DNA from: Rudanella sp031411995
GTDB taxonomy: Bacteria > Bacteroidota > Bacteroidia > Cytophagales > Spirosomataceae
Assembly (NCBI GenBank): GCA_031411995.1
Contig: JANOCD010000048.1
Coordinates: forward strand, 62,001 to 126,000
Direction of reading: 5' to 3'
Length of the DNA: 64,000 nucleotides
A program made the position numbers and the translations under genes. Shown here one piece after another: positions 53,011 to 61,849 of this stretch (its first letter is position 1; each line of letters starts with the position of its first letter). The notes beneath the pieces are model-generated. The model worked only from the letters and a program-made list of their open reading frames with translations, did no database searches and had not been told where the DNA came from.

Positions 53011-55902
53011 ATGCTGAAACACGCCCTTCTCACGGTTCTGCTGCTCCCTGCTAGCCTTGCGTTTTCGCAACCACCCGACGATGTGAAGGCGGTGAAAGCC
53101 CAACTTGAAATAGAGCGGGTGGCGGCTCAAAAACAACTTGCCGACCCAAAAGGCAACACCGTAATAACAATCCGGCGGATGTTGACCCTCGGTTTGTGGC
53201 CCGAAGCGGTAGAAGCCATCAATACCCAAAAGTTGTTGCGCGACACCGACCGGCAGTTGTTGCGGGCCGAGTATGCCTGGCTGAACAACGATTTCCGGCA
53301 AACAGAATCGCTGGTGAAACAGGTGCTGGTGAAAGACCCGGCCAATGTCGATGGCAGGCGCATGAAAGCTACCCTTGCCATTGAGGCCTGGAAACTGCAA
53401 AACGCAGCTGATCAATGTAAAGCATTGTTGGCTAAAAACCCTGCTGATGTAGAAACATCGTTGGTACTGGGAAGGGCCTTGCTGTTGCAAAAACGCTACC
53501 CTGACGCGCTCGCCATAGCCAAACAACTGCAACAGACCAACCCCGGTTTAGGAGCCGCTTACCTGCTCGAAGCCAACGTTTATTTCTGGGATCAGCAACC
53601 GGCGCAGGCCGAGGCCCCGCTTCTGAAATCGCTCACGCTAGACCCCTTCAATGCCGATGCCCGGTTCAGCTATGGCTACGCGATCTGGCGACGAATCAAC
53701 GCGACCCAATTGAACGCAATGGCCGATCAGTGGCAACTGGCACTGGATCTGAACCCGCTGCATTTTCAGACCCACTGGCATTGGGGTAACGGCCATACCA
53801 ACCGCACCTATGCCGACTATGTAGACAAAGACGAAAAGGCTATTCGTGATACGCTGCGGGGTGCTGACCGACTTTTTCGGGCCAGGAAACTGCCTGAAGC
53901 CGTGGCCGTGACCCGCCGGGTAGAGGCCCAGTATCCGGCTTCGGTGCTGCCCGCCATGCACCGGGCTTCGTTATATTACAGCGAGTTTGATGTCCCGGGG
54001 CGGATGGCCAATCTGGATTCGGCGGAGCGTTTGTTTCAGGGGATTCTGGCTCGAAAAGCGCACTACGGCCCTGCTCATAATGGCTTGTCTGCGGTGATCA
54101 AATCGAAGCGAATTCCCTATTTGGCTCAGTATGATTCGATTACGAATGTGCTGCGAACCACCAAAATCGCCGACCCCGAAAACTTCGCCAACGTCTTTCC
54201 CGACCTGAGTTATTATAGCGGTACGTTTGCGCGCAACATGGTCTGGAATCAGTTGTACACCAGCGTCGTTTACTTCCCATTCCTGTCGAAGCAGAACAAC
54301 AATTTCGTGATTCCACCCCTACACAACGACCTGTCCATTGCGATGCGATCGCCATTTTTTCGGTTTTCGACCACGTTCGACAACCGGCAGTGGATGGATA
54401 TTCGGGGCGTGGGCAGCGGGGCAGCGGCCATCGAATATGTGGAGCGGGGAGCTTATGAAGAGCGTAATGTGGTGTTGCACGAATATGTCCACCTGTTTCA
54501 TGGGCGCGTGTTGACCGATGCCGAAAATCGCCGGATCAGAACACTCTATTATACCGCTATGAAGGAAAAACGGACGCTGGACTATTACTCCCAAAACAAC
54601 GAATCGGAGTATTTCGCGCAGACGTACCCCGCCTATTTCGAGACAGTGAAAGTGCATCCGCTGGATTTCAAGTCCATGAACATCACATCGGAACTGAAAC
54701 TAAAAGACCCGGCCATGTATGGTTTTCTGGATTCGTTAATCACGAAAGAACGCGCTTATCTGGCTGGTAACCAGACGGTGATGGCATCTAACTGGGCACA
54801 CGTTTACCTGAATATGAGTCAGAAACTGGTGAAGGCCGACCCCGCCAAAGCCGCCCGCCTTTTAGACACAGCCCTGGTGTATGACAAGCGGTATCAACCG
54901 GCTTATATCGCCTATGCCCGACTAAAACAAAACCAGAAAGACTTCGAGGGGGCCATGACGCTCCTAAAAGCCGCCGAGTCGATCAACCCGACTTATGCCC
55001 CCGTTTATGCCGCCTACGCCAGTTTAGAAGAGGCCCGCCAACCGCAACCCACCGACGACATGGTGAACACCCAGGCCAACTGGCTTCAGAAGGCCGTGGA
55101 CCTCGAAACTGATTTCCAGACCCGAGCCACAATGGCCACTCAATTGCGCGATACTTACGCCCAGAATAGCCGTATGGGTGCCGCCATCAAAGCCGCCGAA
55201 GCCTATGCCGCCACCGGCCCCGACGTATCGACCTACCTCCGCGACAAACGCGAGGAAGCGGTTGCCTTTGCAGCCGCCCAACGCGCCATGCTCGGCTACA
55301 CTGAACCCCTCGATGCTCTGCGTAAATTGGTTGGGCAGCGGCCCCAGAACTTCGAATTGCGGGGCCTGTTTACCGACGCGCTGCTGGCAACGGGGTACTA
55401 TGCCGAAGCGGTAACAACAATGACTGAAGCCCAGCGGATTCTGGCCTCGAGCAAAAACGGTCGGACCGATTTCAGTTTGCGGCTGGCTGAAGGGTTTGCC
55501 GCGCTCAACCAAGCCGACTCTGCAAAGTACCATTTAAACGCAGTGCTGGCTGATAAAGGCGCGTTAGACCCATTGCTCAAACAGCGGCTGGTGCGGTTAC
55601 TAACAACCACTGGACAGACAGACGAAACTCAAAAACTATTCGCTAGTTTGCCCGTCGACGGAACACCCTTTTACCGATCATCGGCCCTGTTATCGAAGGG
55701 CCTGATGCACCAACAGGCCGGGCAAACCACCGAAGCCATTGCATCATTCGGGCAGTCGGTCCGGTACAATCCGTATAATCTGGTCAGTCAAAAACGGCTG
55801 GCTGACCTTTACCGAAAGGCAGGTACAGAAACCGAACTTGCCGCCTTGCGCACCGCTCTGGGCCAATTAGACATTAAGCCGGGAAACGCAGCCGGGCTGT
55901 AA
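53011..55902 (+). CDS. TPR protein with a gluzincin-like protease motif
   Basis: A 963-residue exported protein (signal peptide ending LAFSQ). Residues about 30-370 and 600-940 are tetratricopeptide-like helical repeats, for example DAIAIAKQLQ-type and SFGQSVRYNPYNLVSQKRLA. Between them, HEYVHLFHG holds an HExxH zinc site (H490, E491, H494), and NESEYFAQTYPAYF about 40 residues later offers E531 or E533 as third ligand, as in gluzincins. A protease flanked by TPR scaffolds is not a family I can name. It starts 15 bp after the binding protein stop, so it may be cotranscribed with the sugar importer. Confidence 0.8.
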   Translation: MLKHALLTVLLLPASLAFSQPPDDVKAVKAQLEIERVAAQKQLADPKGNTVITIRRMLTLGLWPEAVEAINTQKLLRDTDRQLLRAEYAWLNNDFRQTESLVKQVLVKDPANVDGRRMKATLAIEAWKLQNAADQCKALLAKNPADVETSLVLGRALLLQKRYPDALAIAKQLQQTNPGLGAAYLLEANVYFWDQQPAQAEAPLLKSLTLDPFNADARFSYGYAIWRRINATQLNAMADQWQLALDLNPLHFQTHWHWGNGHTNRTYADYVDKDEKAIRDTLRGADRLFRARKLPEAVAVTRRVEAQYPASVLPAMHRASLYYSEFDVPGRMANLDSAERLFQGILARKAHYGPAHNGLSAVIKSKRIPYLAQYDSITNVLRTTKIADPENFANVFPDLSYYSGTFARNMVWNQLYTSVVYFPFLSKQNNNFVIPPLHNDLSIAMRSPFFRFSTTFDNRQWMDIRGVGSGAAAIEYVERGAYEERNVVLHEYVHLFHGRVLTDAENRRIRTLYYTAMKEKRTLDYYSQNNESEYFAQTYPAYFETVKVHPLDFKSMNITSELKLKDPAMYGFLDSLITKERAYLAGNQTVMASNWAHVYLNMSQKLVKADPAKAARLLDTALVYDKRYQPAYIAYARLKQNQKDFEGAMTLLKAAESINPTYAPVYAAYASLEEARQPQPTDDMVNTQANWLQKAVDLETDFQTRATMATQLRDTYAQNSRMGAAIKAAEAYAATGPDVSTYLRDKREEAVAFAAAQRAMLGYTEPLDALRKLVGQRPQNFELRGLFTDALLATGYYAEAVTTMTEAQRILASSKNGRTDFSLRLAEGFAALNQADSAKYHLNAVLADKGALDPLLKQRLVRLLTTTGQTDETQKLFASLPVDGTPFYRSSALLSKGLMHQQAGQTTEAIASFGQSVRYNPYNLVSQKRLADLYRKAGTETELAALRTALGQLDIKPGNAAGL

Positions 55903-55931
55903 TCAATAAATCACCTTACCAATAACCACCT

Positions 55932-57482
55932 GTGAACCAATTCATTACCACTTCACTATTTTGCCTGCTTACAATCAATGGTTTGGCCCAACAAGACCGG
56001 CGGACTATCCCTGCACAGCCCCAATCCGGGTCGACCACTACCCAAACTGAACCCGGCAGACTGGCCCTGAAGATTGATGAAACCGTAACGACCAGCCACG
56101 CCATCACCATCAAAGGACAGCGAGTACCCTACACAGCAACGGTAGGGACTCAACCTGTTTGGGACGAAACGGGAAAACCCATCGCGGGTCTTTTTTATAC
56201 CTATTACGAACGCACCGATGTGACCGACCGGGCCTCCCGCCCCTTGGTAATCTCGTTCAACGGTGGCCCCGGCACGGCTTCCGTCTGGATGCACCTGGCC
56301 TACACCGGGCCAAAATTGCTCAACGTGGACAGCGAAGGGTATCCGCTCCAACCCTATACGATCAAAGACAATCCGCACTCCATTTTAGACGTGGCCGACA
56401 TTGTGTTCATCGACCCCGTCAACACGGGGTACTCACGCATGGTTAGCCCCGACGGGCCGAAAGAGAAATTCTTCGGGGTCAACGCCGACATTAAGTACCT
56501 GGCCGAGTGGCTCAATACCTTCGTTAGTCGCAAAAGCCGCTGGCCTTCGCCGAAGTATTTGATTGGCGAGAGTTACGGCACCACGCGGGTCTCGGGTTTG
56601 GCTCTGGAACTTCAAAATGCCAGTTGGATGTATCTCAACGGAGTTATCCTGGTGTCTCCCACCGATCTTGGGGTTGAGCGGGGCGGTCCGGTTGGAGCCG
56701 CCAACACCTTGCCTTACTATGCTGCTACAGCCTGGTTTCATAAGGTGTTACCCGCCGATTTGCAGAAGAAAGACCTGATTGAGATGCTGCCCGAAGTGGA
56801 GCAGTTCACCAACAACGAACTGATTCCGGCGATGGCCAAAGGCGGTTTTCTGGATGCACAGAAGCGGCAACAAATAGCCCAGAAAATGGCGCGGTATTCG
56901 GGTTTGTCGGAGCGGGTCATTCTGGAACACAACCTGAACATTCCCCCGGCCTTTTTCTGGAAAGAACTACTGCGGGATAAAGGCTTCACGATTGGGCGGT
57001 TAGACTCTCGCTACCTCGGCATCGACCGGCAGGATGCGGGTGAACGTCCCGATTATTCGCCCGAACTGACCTCGTGGCTGCATTCGTTCACACCCCCAAT
57101 CAACCATTATTTCCGGCAGGATCTAAACTACAAGACCGACCTTAAGTACTTCATGTTCGGCCCGGTGAATCCCTGGGCGCGGACAGGTGAGAATCAGGAT
57201 CGGTCGGCGGAGAATCTGCGTCAGGCAATGGCTCAGAACCCCTATTTGAACCTGCTGGTGCAGTCGGGCTATTACGACGGAGCCTGCGATTATTACAACG
57301 CTCAGTATAATATGTGGCAAATGGACCCCAGCGGCAAACTCAAATCGCGCATGGACTGGAAGGGGTATCGGAGCGGCCACATGATGTATTTGCGGCTGGA
57401 AGACCTTGCCACCGCAAACGAAGACCTGCGGCTGTTCATCAAAAAATCGACTCCCAAAGCAGGGCAAGCTGCAAAATATTGA
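55932..57482 (+). CDS. Secreted S10-family serine carboxypeptidase
   Basis: A 516-residue exported protein (signal peptide ending NGLAQ). It is a carboxypeptidase removing C-terminal amino acids in the periplasm. The catalytic triad is S214 in LIGESYGTTR, D449 in GYYDGACDY and H483 in RSGHMMYLR; the oxyanion region is FNGGPGTAS. The start is GTG at 55932; no ATG gives an intact signal peptide. Gap to the TPR-protease gene is 29 bp, so both may form a peptidase operon. Confidence 0.88.
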   Translation: MNQFITTSLFCLLTINGLAQQDRRTIPAQPQSGSTTTQTEPGRLALKIDETVTTSHAITIKGQRVPYTATVGTQPVWDETGKPIAGLFYTYYERTDVTDRASRPLVISFNGGPGTASVWMHLAYTGPKLLNVDSEGYPLQPYTIKDNPHSILDVADIVFIDPVNTGYSRMVSPDGPKEKFFGVNADIKYLAEWLNTFVSRKSRWPSPKYLIGESYGTTRVSGLALELQNASWMYLNGVILVSPTDLGVERGGPVGAANTLPYYAATAWFHKVLPADLQKKDLIEMLPEVEQFTNNELIPAMAKGGFLDAQKRQQIAQKMARYSGLSERVILEHNLNIPPAFFWKELLRDKGFTIGRLDSRYLGIDRQDAGERPDYSPELTSWLHSFTPPINHYFRQDLNYKTDLKYFMFGPVNPWARTGENQDRSAENLRQAMAQNPYLNLLVQSGYYDGACDYYNAQYNMWQMDPSGKLKSRMDWKGYRSGHMMYLRLEDLATANEDLRLFIKKSTPKAGQAAKY

Positions 57483-57519
57483 GGTCATTGCGGGCATTCA
57501 GAATCCTTAAAAAAACCAA

Positions 57520-57557
57520 AACCCCTGATTAGCTTCTTAATAGCTAATCAGGGGTTT
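57520..57557. terminator. Bidirectional terminator between the S10 gene and tRNA-Gln
   Basis: AACCCCTGATTAGCT (57520-57534) pairs with AGCTAATCAGGGGTT (57542-57556), with A- and T-rich flanks on both sides, so it serves both convergent units. Confidence 0.85.
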
Positions 57558-57564
57558 CTTGTTG

Positions 57565-57636
57565 TAGCCCGAGAAGGATTCGAACCTCCACAAACAGAAC
57601 CAAAATCTGTCGTACTACCCTTATACTATCGGGCTA
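57565..57636 (-). tRNA. tRNA-Gln (anticodon TTG)
   Basis: A 72-nt cloverleaf on the minus strand. The acceptor stem TAGCCCG pairs with CGGGCTA. The anticodon stem is ACAGA/TCTGT with loop TTTTGGT, giving TTG for Gln. The T-loop is GGTTCGAATCC. The CCA end is not encoded. Confidence 0.95.
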
Positions 57637-57704
57637 TTCCGCGTTTGCGAGTGCAAAGATAACGGTTTGATTGACGGAAAAGCAAGTATTGGTTTAAGAA
57701 TTTG

Positions 57705-57892
57705 TCCGTAGAGACGCAAAGGGTTGCGTCTCGTATGCGCCAGCAACGACGTATAAATTTGATTGACAAGGCATTAAACAGGCTAACGGTATTGAAAAAA
57801 AACGCCAGACTAACGCGTACGAGACGCATGGTTGACCAATACAATCCACAGGGTTGACGCATACGAGACGCAAAATATTGCGTCTCTACGGA
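57705..57892. repeat. Paired REP-like hairpins upstream of tRNA-Gln
   Basis: The arms at 57705-57739 and 57858-57892 (35 bp each) are inverted copies identical except for four central bases. Each arm has GTAG at the foot of a hairpin AGACGCAA-N4-TTGCGTCT, the layout of REP elements recognised by RAYT transposases. A partial third copy (ACGCGTACGAGACGC) starts at 57813. This fills nearly the whole gap between tRNA-Gln and fabD. Confidence 0.85.
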
Positions 57893-57894
57893 AA

Positions 57895-58794
57895 TCAGAC
57901 TCCTGCTACTTCAACACTCGGTGCAATTTTTTTTACTAAACCCTGCAAAACCTTGCCCGGCCCGCACTCCACAAACAGGGTGGCTCCATTGGCGGTCATA
58001 GCTTCTACCGATTGTGTCCAACGAACGGGAGCCGTTAGTTGAGCAATCAGGTTGGCTTTGATCGTTTGGACAGCCGTAACGGGTTGGGCATTCACATTTT
58101 GATAAATGGGGCAACGCGGCACGCTGAATGGCGTGTCGGCAATGGCTTCAGCGAGTTCTTCGCGGGCAGGTTCCATCAGGGGCGAGTGAAACGCTCCGCC
58201 AACAGGCAACAATAACACCCGCTTGGCCCCCGCTTCTTTCAACTTCTCACCCGCCAGCCGAACCCCCTCGTTGCTCCCCGAAATCACTACCTGACCGGGA
58301 CAATTGTAGTTGGCCGCTACCACCACGTCTCCTCCCGCTGATACTTCGGCACAAATTCGCTCGATAGTCGCATCGTCGAGTGCCAGCACAGCAGCCATTG
58401 TCGAGGGATTCATTTCGCAGGCGCGTTGCATGGCTTCTGCCCGTTGCGAGACTAGCCGCAAGCCATCCTCAAACGACAATGCCCCAGCCGCCACTAGGGC
58501 CGAAAACTCACCCAACGAATGTCCGGCCACCATCGAAACGGCAAAACCATCTGTCGTAAAATCGGCTACGGTTCTGGACAGCACTACCGAGTGCAGGAAA
58601 ATAGCCGGTTGCGTAACGTTGGTTTGCTTGAGTTCCTCGTCGGTGCCCTCGAACATGATTTTAGTCAGGTCGAAGCCCAGAATCCGGTCGGCCTGCTCAA
58701 ATAGTTTCTTCACGGCTGCCGGGCCATTCTTATATAACTCGAGGCCCATGCCCCTAAACTGCGATCCCTGACCGGGGAAGATGTATGCCTTCAT
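57895..58794 (-). CDS. fabD: Malonyl-CoA:ACP transacylase
   Basis: A 299-residue enzyme that loads malonyl onto ACP for fatty acid synthesis. Seen are the N-terminal FPGQGSQFRGMG, the nucleophile Ser in AGHSLGEFSAL, the conserved Arg region SQRAEAMQRA, the catalytic His in GGAFHSPLM, and the usual length. ATG 58794 (MKAYIFPGQGS) is chosen; the frame extends 19 codons further into a repeat, and those residues are not homologous to the family. Divergent from sdhC. Confidence 0.94.
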   Translation of the reverse strand: MKAYIFPGQGSQFRGMGLELYKNGPAAVKKLFEQADRILGFDLTKIMFEGTDEELKQTNVTQPAIFLHSVVLSRTVADFTTDGFAVSMVAGHSLGEFSALVAAGALSFEDGLRLVSQRAEAMQRACEMNPSTMAAVLALDDATIERICAEVSAGGDVVVAANYNCPGQVVISGSNEGVRLAGEKLKEAGAKRVLLLPVGGAFHSPLMEPAREELAEAIADTPFSVPRCPIYQNVNAQPVTAVQTIKANLIAQLTAPVRWTQSVEAMTANGATLFVECGPGKVLQGLVKKIAPSVEVAGV

Positions 58795-58801
58795 GAAGGT
58801 G

Positions 58802-58913
58802 AAAGAGTGACGGTCCGACGTATCGGAGAGTGAAAGAGCGAGACCCAACAAAAGGGAATAGCATTACGCTCTTTCACTCTTTCGCTCTCCGATACGTCGG
58901 ACCGTCGCTCTTT
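58802..58913. repeat. Paired inverted repeat upstream of fabD
   Basis: Left arm 58802-58838 and right arm 58869-58913 are inverted copies with a shared core GACGGTCCGACGTATCGGA, and each includes the small hairpin TCCGA-CGTA-TCGGA. The left arm begins 7 bp upstream of the fabD start, so it lies in its leader. The 394-bp fabD-sdhC gap otherwise holds the palindrome and promoter listed next. Confidence 0.85.
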
Positions 58914-59029
58914 ATAATTCTGCAAAGGAAAGACTTTACTCCTATTCCTTCCAAAAAGTGAGATCGAATTACTACCGCCAAATTTTGTGGAACAAACAAA
59001 CAAAAAATTTAAACAGTATGTTGGTAATT

Positions 59030-59045
59030 CAGGTGAGATCACCTG
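59030..59045. promoter_or_regulatory. Palindrome upstream of the sdh promoter
   Basis: CAGGTGAGATCACCTG is a 16-bp near-perfect palindrome (7-bp arms, 2-bp centre), centred about 57 bp upstream of the -33 element. It could be a regulator site for the sdh operon; the binding protein is unknown. Confidence 0.35.
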
Positions 59046-59093
59046 TAAAGACCAGGACAAATGAGTTGATCAATCTGAAAAAACAAACATGCT

Positions 59094-59125
59094 TTTGGTC
59101 GCGTGAGGTTTGTGCTTTAGCTTTG
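59094..59125 (+). promoter_or_regulatory. Promoter of the sdhCAB operon
   Basis: TTTG at 59094-59097, 20 bp, and TAGCTTTG at 59118-59125. Both elements match the Bacteroidota consensus (TTTG and TAnnTTTG) exactly with the usual spacing. The start point would be about 59132, giving a 57-nt leader to the ATG at 59189. Confidence 0.75.
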
Positions 59126-59188
59126 ACGCTCAGTCTGAACAGGCTGTCAATCCTACAAATTTTACGCTTAATCAGTGTACTACACGGT

Positions 59189-59887
59189 ATGTCTTGGGTA
59201 ACACAAACGCTTTCCAGTTCGCTTGGCCGCAAAGTAATCATGTCGCTAACCGGACTTTTTTTGAGTTCGTTTCTGGTCATTCATATGGCTGGAAACCTGC
59301 AATTGTTCAAGGGCGACGAAGGTCGTGCGTTCAATGAATACACGTATTTCATGACGCACAACCCGGTCATTATGACCATTTCGTATCTGCTTTATACCTC
59401 TATTCTGGTCCATGCGCTGATGGCACTCATTCTGACGCGACACAACAAATCGTCGCGCCCAGTGGATTACGCTTTCAAACGGCCTGAAGCAAACAGTGCC
59501 TGGTCGTCGCGCAACATGGGCATTTTGGGAACGGTTCTGCTGATTTTCATTGTGTTGCACATGCGCACATTCTGGTATGAAATGCATTTTGGCTCCGTTC
59601 CAATGGCCGAATACGACGGAAAACAGTACAAAGACCTCTATAAAGTGGTTTTAGTGGCTTTCTCGCAATGGTGGTACGTACTGATCTACGTAATCTCGAT
59701 GGTGGCATTAGGCTACCACCTCGTACACGGTTTTCAGAGTGGGTTTCAAACAATTGGCCTTCGTCACAAAAAGTACACCCCTCTGGTTGAAGCACTTGGC
59801 ACCTACGTATTTGCTATTCTGATTCCGGCTTTGTTTGCAGCAATGCCTATCTACATTTTCTTAAAGACTAACGGCTTCATTGGATGA
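59189..59887 (+). CDS. sdhC: Succinate dehydrogenase/fumarate reductase cytochrome b subunit
   Basis: A 232-residue inner membrane subunit with five predicted transmembrane helices and conserved haem-ligand histidines in FLVIHMAGNLQLF, SILVHALMALI, FIVLHMRTF and YHLVHGFQ. This is the single-membrane-subunit form (type B), as in Bacteroides and Bacillus. The open frame extends upstream to 58958, but the operon promoter lies inside that extension, so ATG 59189 (MSWVTQTLSSSLG) is taken. The stop overlaps the next ATG. Confidence 0.93.
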   Translation: MSWVTQTLSSSLGRKVIMSLTGLFLSSFLVIHMAGNLQLFKGDEGRAFNEYTYFMTHNPVIMTISYLLYTSILVHALMALILTRHNKSSRPVDYAFKRPEANSAWSSRNMGILGTVLLIFIVLHMRTFWYEMHFGSVPMAEYDGKQYKDLYKVVLVAFSQWWYVLIYVISMVALGYHLVHGFQSGFQTIGLRHKKYTPLVEALGTYVFAILIPALFAAMPIYIFLKTNGFIG

Positions 59888-61848
59888 TGGTAACTGATCA
59901 ACAATCGACTATGGAATTACAATCCAAAGTGCCCGCAGGCCCGCTTCCAGAGAAGTGGTCGCGGCATAAGTTTGCTCTTAAGTTAGTGAACCCGTCCAAC
60001 AAGCGTAAATACGACATTATTGTGGTCGGAACGGGCTTGGCCGGGGCTTCAGCAGCGGCTTCGCTGGCTGAGTTGGGCTACAACGTGAAAGCCTTTTGTT
60101 TCCAGGATAGCCCCCGTCGGGCGCACTCTATTGCAGCTCAAGGCGGTATCAATGCGGCTAAAAACTACCAGAACGACGGTGACTCCGTATTCCGCTTGTT
60201 CTACGATACAATCAAAGGAGGGGACTACCGCGCCCGTGAAGGCAACGTGCATCGGCTCGCCGAGGTCAGCGTAAACATTATTGACCAATGTGTGGCGCAA
60301 GGCGTTCCATTTGCACGCGAATACGGCGGCTTGCTGGCCAACCGTTCATTTGGGGGTGCGCAGGTATCGCGGACGTTCTACGCCCGTGGCCAAACCGGGC
60401 AGCAATTGCTGTTAGGGGCTTATTCGGCCCTCAGTCGGCAGGTGGCCAATGGCAAAGTGAAACTATTTCCCCGCACCGAAATGCTCGACCTCGTGGTGGA
60501 AGGCGGCAAAGCGCGGGGCATCATTACCCGGAACTTGGTTACGGGTAAAATTGAGTCGCATTCGGGCCATGCAGTGCTGCTTTGCACGGGTGGTTATGGA
60601 AACGTGTTCTATCTCTCGACCAACGCAATGGGGTCGAATGTGACGGCAGCATGGCGGGCGCACAAACATGGTGCGTTGATGGCCAACCCATGCTTCACCC
60701 AAATTCACCCGACTTGTATCCCAGTAAAAGGCGATTACCAATCGAAGCTGACCTTGATGTCGGAGTCGTTGCGGAACGATGGCCGGGTGTGGGTTCCTAA
60801 ATCGAAAGAAGACGCGCAGAAAATTCAGAAGGGGCAGATGAAAGCAACTGACCTGAAAGAAGAAGACCGCGATTATTTCCTGGAGCGTCGGTATCCATCA
60901 TTCGGTAACCTTGTTCCCCGCGACGTGGCTTCGCGCAACGCCAAGTATGTGTGCGACGAAGGCCGGGGTGTAAGCAAAACGGGCCTGGCAGTTTATCTGG
61001 ATTTTGCTGATGCCATCAAGCGCGATGGGAAGAAAACCATCGAAGCGAAGTATGGCAACCTGTTCGAGATGTACTACAAAATTGTGGACGAGAACCCGTA
61101 TGAAACGCCGATGATGATTTACCCGGCGGTTCACTACACCATGGGTGGCCTTTGGGTTGACTACAATCTAATGACGAGTATTCCGGGTTTGTACGCCCTC
61201 GGCGAAGCCAATTTCTCCGATCACGGCGCGAACCGCTTAGGGGCTTCGGCCTTGATGCAGGGTCTTGCCGACGGTTATTTCGTGATTCCATATACAGTGG
61301 GTGATTACCTCGCCACCATCGGCCCAGCCGACAAAGTATCGGTTGATTCGCCCGCGTTTAAGCAAGCCGAGAAACGGGTAAGCGATCAGGTGCAGCGGTT
61401 ATTGGCGATCAAAGGCACAAAACCGGTTGATGAATTTCACCGGGCGTTGGGCCTCATTATGTGGGATTATTGCGGTATGTCGCGAACGGCTGAAGGCTTG
61501 AAAAAGGCTAAGGGAATGATTCAGGACTTGAAAAAGGAGTTCTGGACAAACGTGCGTGTAATGGGCGACAACGAGGAAATGAACCAGGCTCTCGAAAACG
61601 CGGGCCGCGTGGCCGACTTCATCGAACTGGGTGAACTGATGGTTGACGATGCCCTGAACCGCGAAGAATCGTGTGGGGGTCACTTCCGCGAGGAACACCA
61701 AACCGAAGACGGCGAAGCCCTCCGTAACGACGAAGAGTACGCTTACGTGGCCGCTTGGGAATACACCGGCGAGAACCAGCCCGAAGTGCTGCACAAAGAA
61801 GAATTGGTGTTTGAAAACGTGAAACTGACCCAGCGAAGCTATAAGTAA
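59884..61848 (+). CDS. sdhA: Succinate dehydrogenase flavoprotein subunit
   Basis: A 654-residue FAD subunit that oxidises succinate (or reduces fumarate). Seen are the FAD-binding IIVVGTGLAGASAAASLAEL, the covalent-FAD His in RRAHSIAAQGGINAA, and the catalytic region HPTCIPVKGDYQSKLTLM with Arg in HYTMGGLWVDY and GANRLGASALMQGL. The start is in the ATGATG at 59884, overlapping the sdhC stop by 4 bp. An alternative start 30 bp later (MELQSKV) is possible. Confidence 0.95.
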   Translation: MMVTDQQSTMELQSKVPAGPLPEKWSRHKFALKLVNPSNKRKYDIIVVGTGLAGASAAASLAELGYNVKAFCFQDSPRRAHSIAAQGGINAAKNYQNDGDSVFRLFYDTIKGGDYRAREGNVHRLAEVSVNIIDQCVAQGVPFAREYGGLLANRSFGGAQVSRTFYARGQTGQQLLLGAYSALSRQVANGKVKLFPRTEMLDLVVEGGKARGIITRNLVTGKIESHSGHAVLLCTGGYGNVFYLSTNAMGSNVTAAWRAHKHGALMANPCFTQIHPTCIPVKGDYQSKLTLMSESLRNDGRVWVPKSKEDAQKIQKGQMKATDLKEEDRDYFLERRYPSFGNLVPRDVASRNAKYVCDEGRGVSKTGLAVYLDFADAIKRDGKKTIEAKYGNLFEMYYKIVDENPYETPMMIYPAVHYTMGGLWVDYNLMTSIPGLYALGEANFSDHGANRLGASALMQGLADGYFVIPYTVGDYLATIGPADKVSVDSPAFKQAEKRVSDQVQRLLAIKGTKPVDEFHRALGLIMWDYCGMSRTAEGLKKAKGMIQDLKKEFWTNVRVMGDNEEMNQALENAGRVADFIELGELMVDDALNREESCGGHFREEHQTEDGEALRNDEEYAYVAAWEYTGENQPEVLHKEELVFENVKLTQRSYK

Positions 61849-61849
61849 G

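Noticed and set aside
57705..57892. CRISPR repeats
   Set aside because: Copies are inverted, two or three in number, and irregularly spaced, so they do not form an array.
58795..58851. N-terminal extension of fabD
   Set aside because: It is repeat DNA and the family starts at KAYIFPGQGS.
58958..59188. Upstream extension of sdhC as coding sequence
   Set aside because: It contains the consensus promoter and a palindrome, and the residues do not resemble the family.
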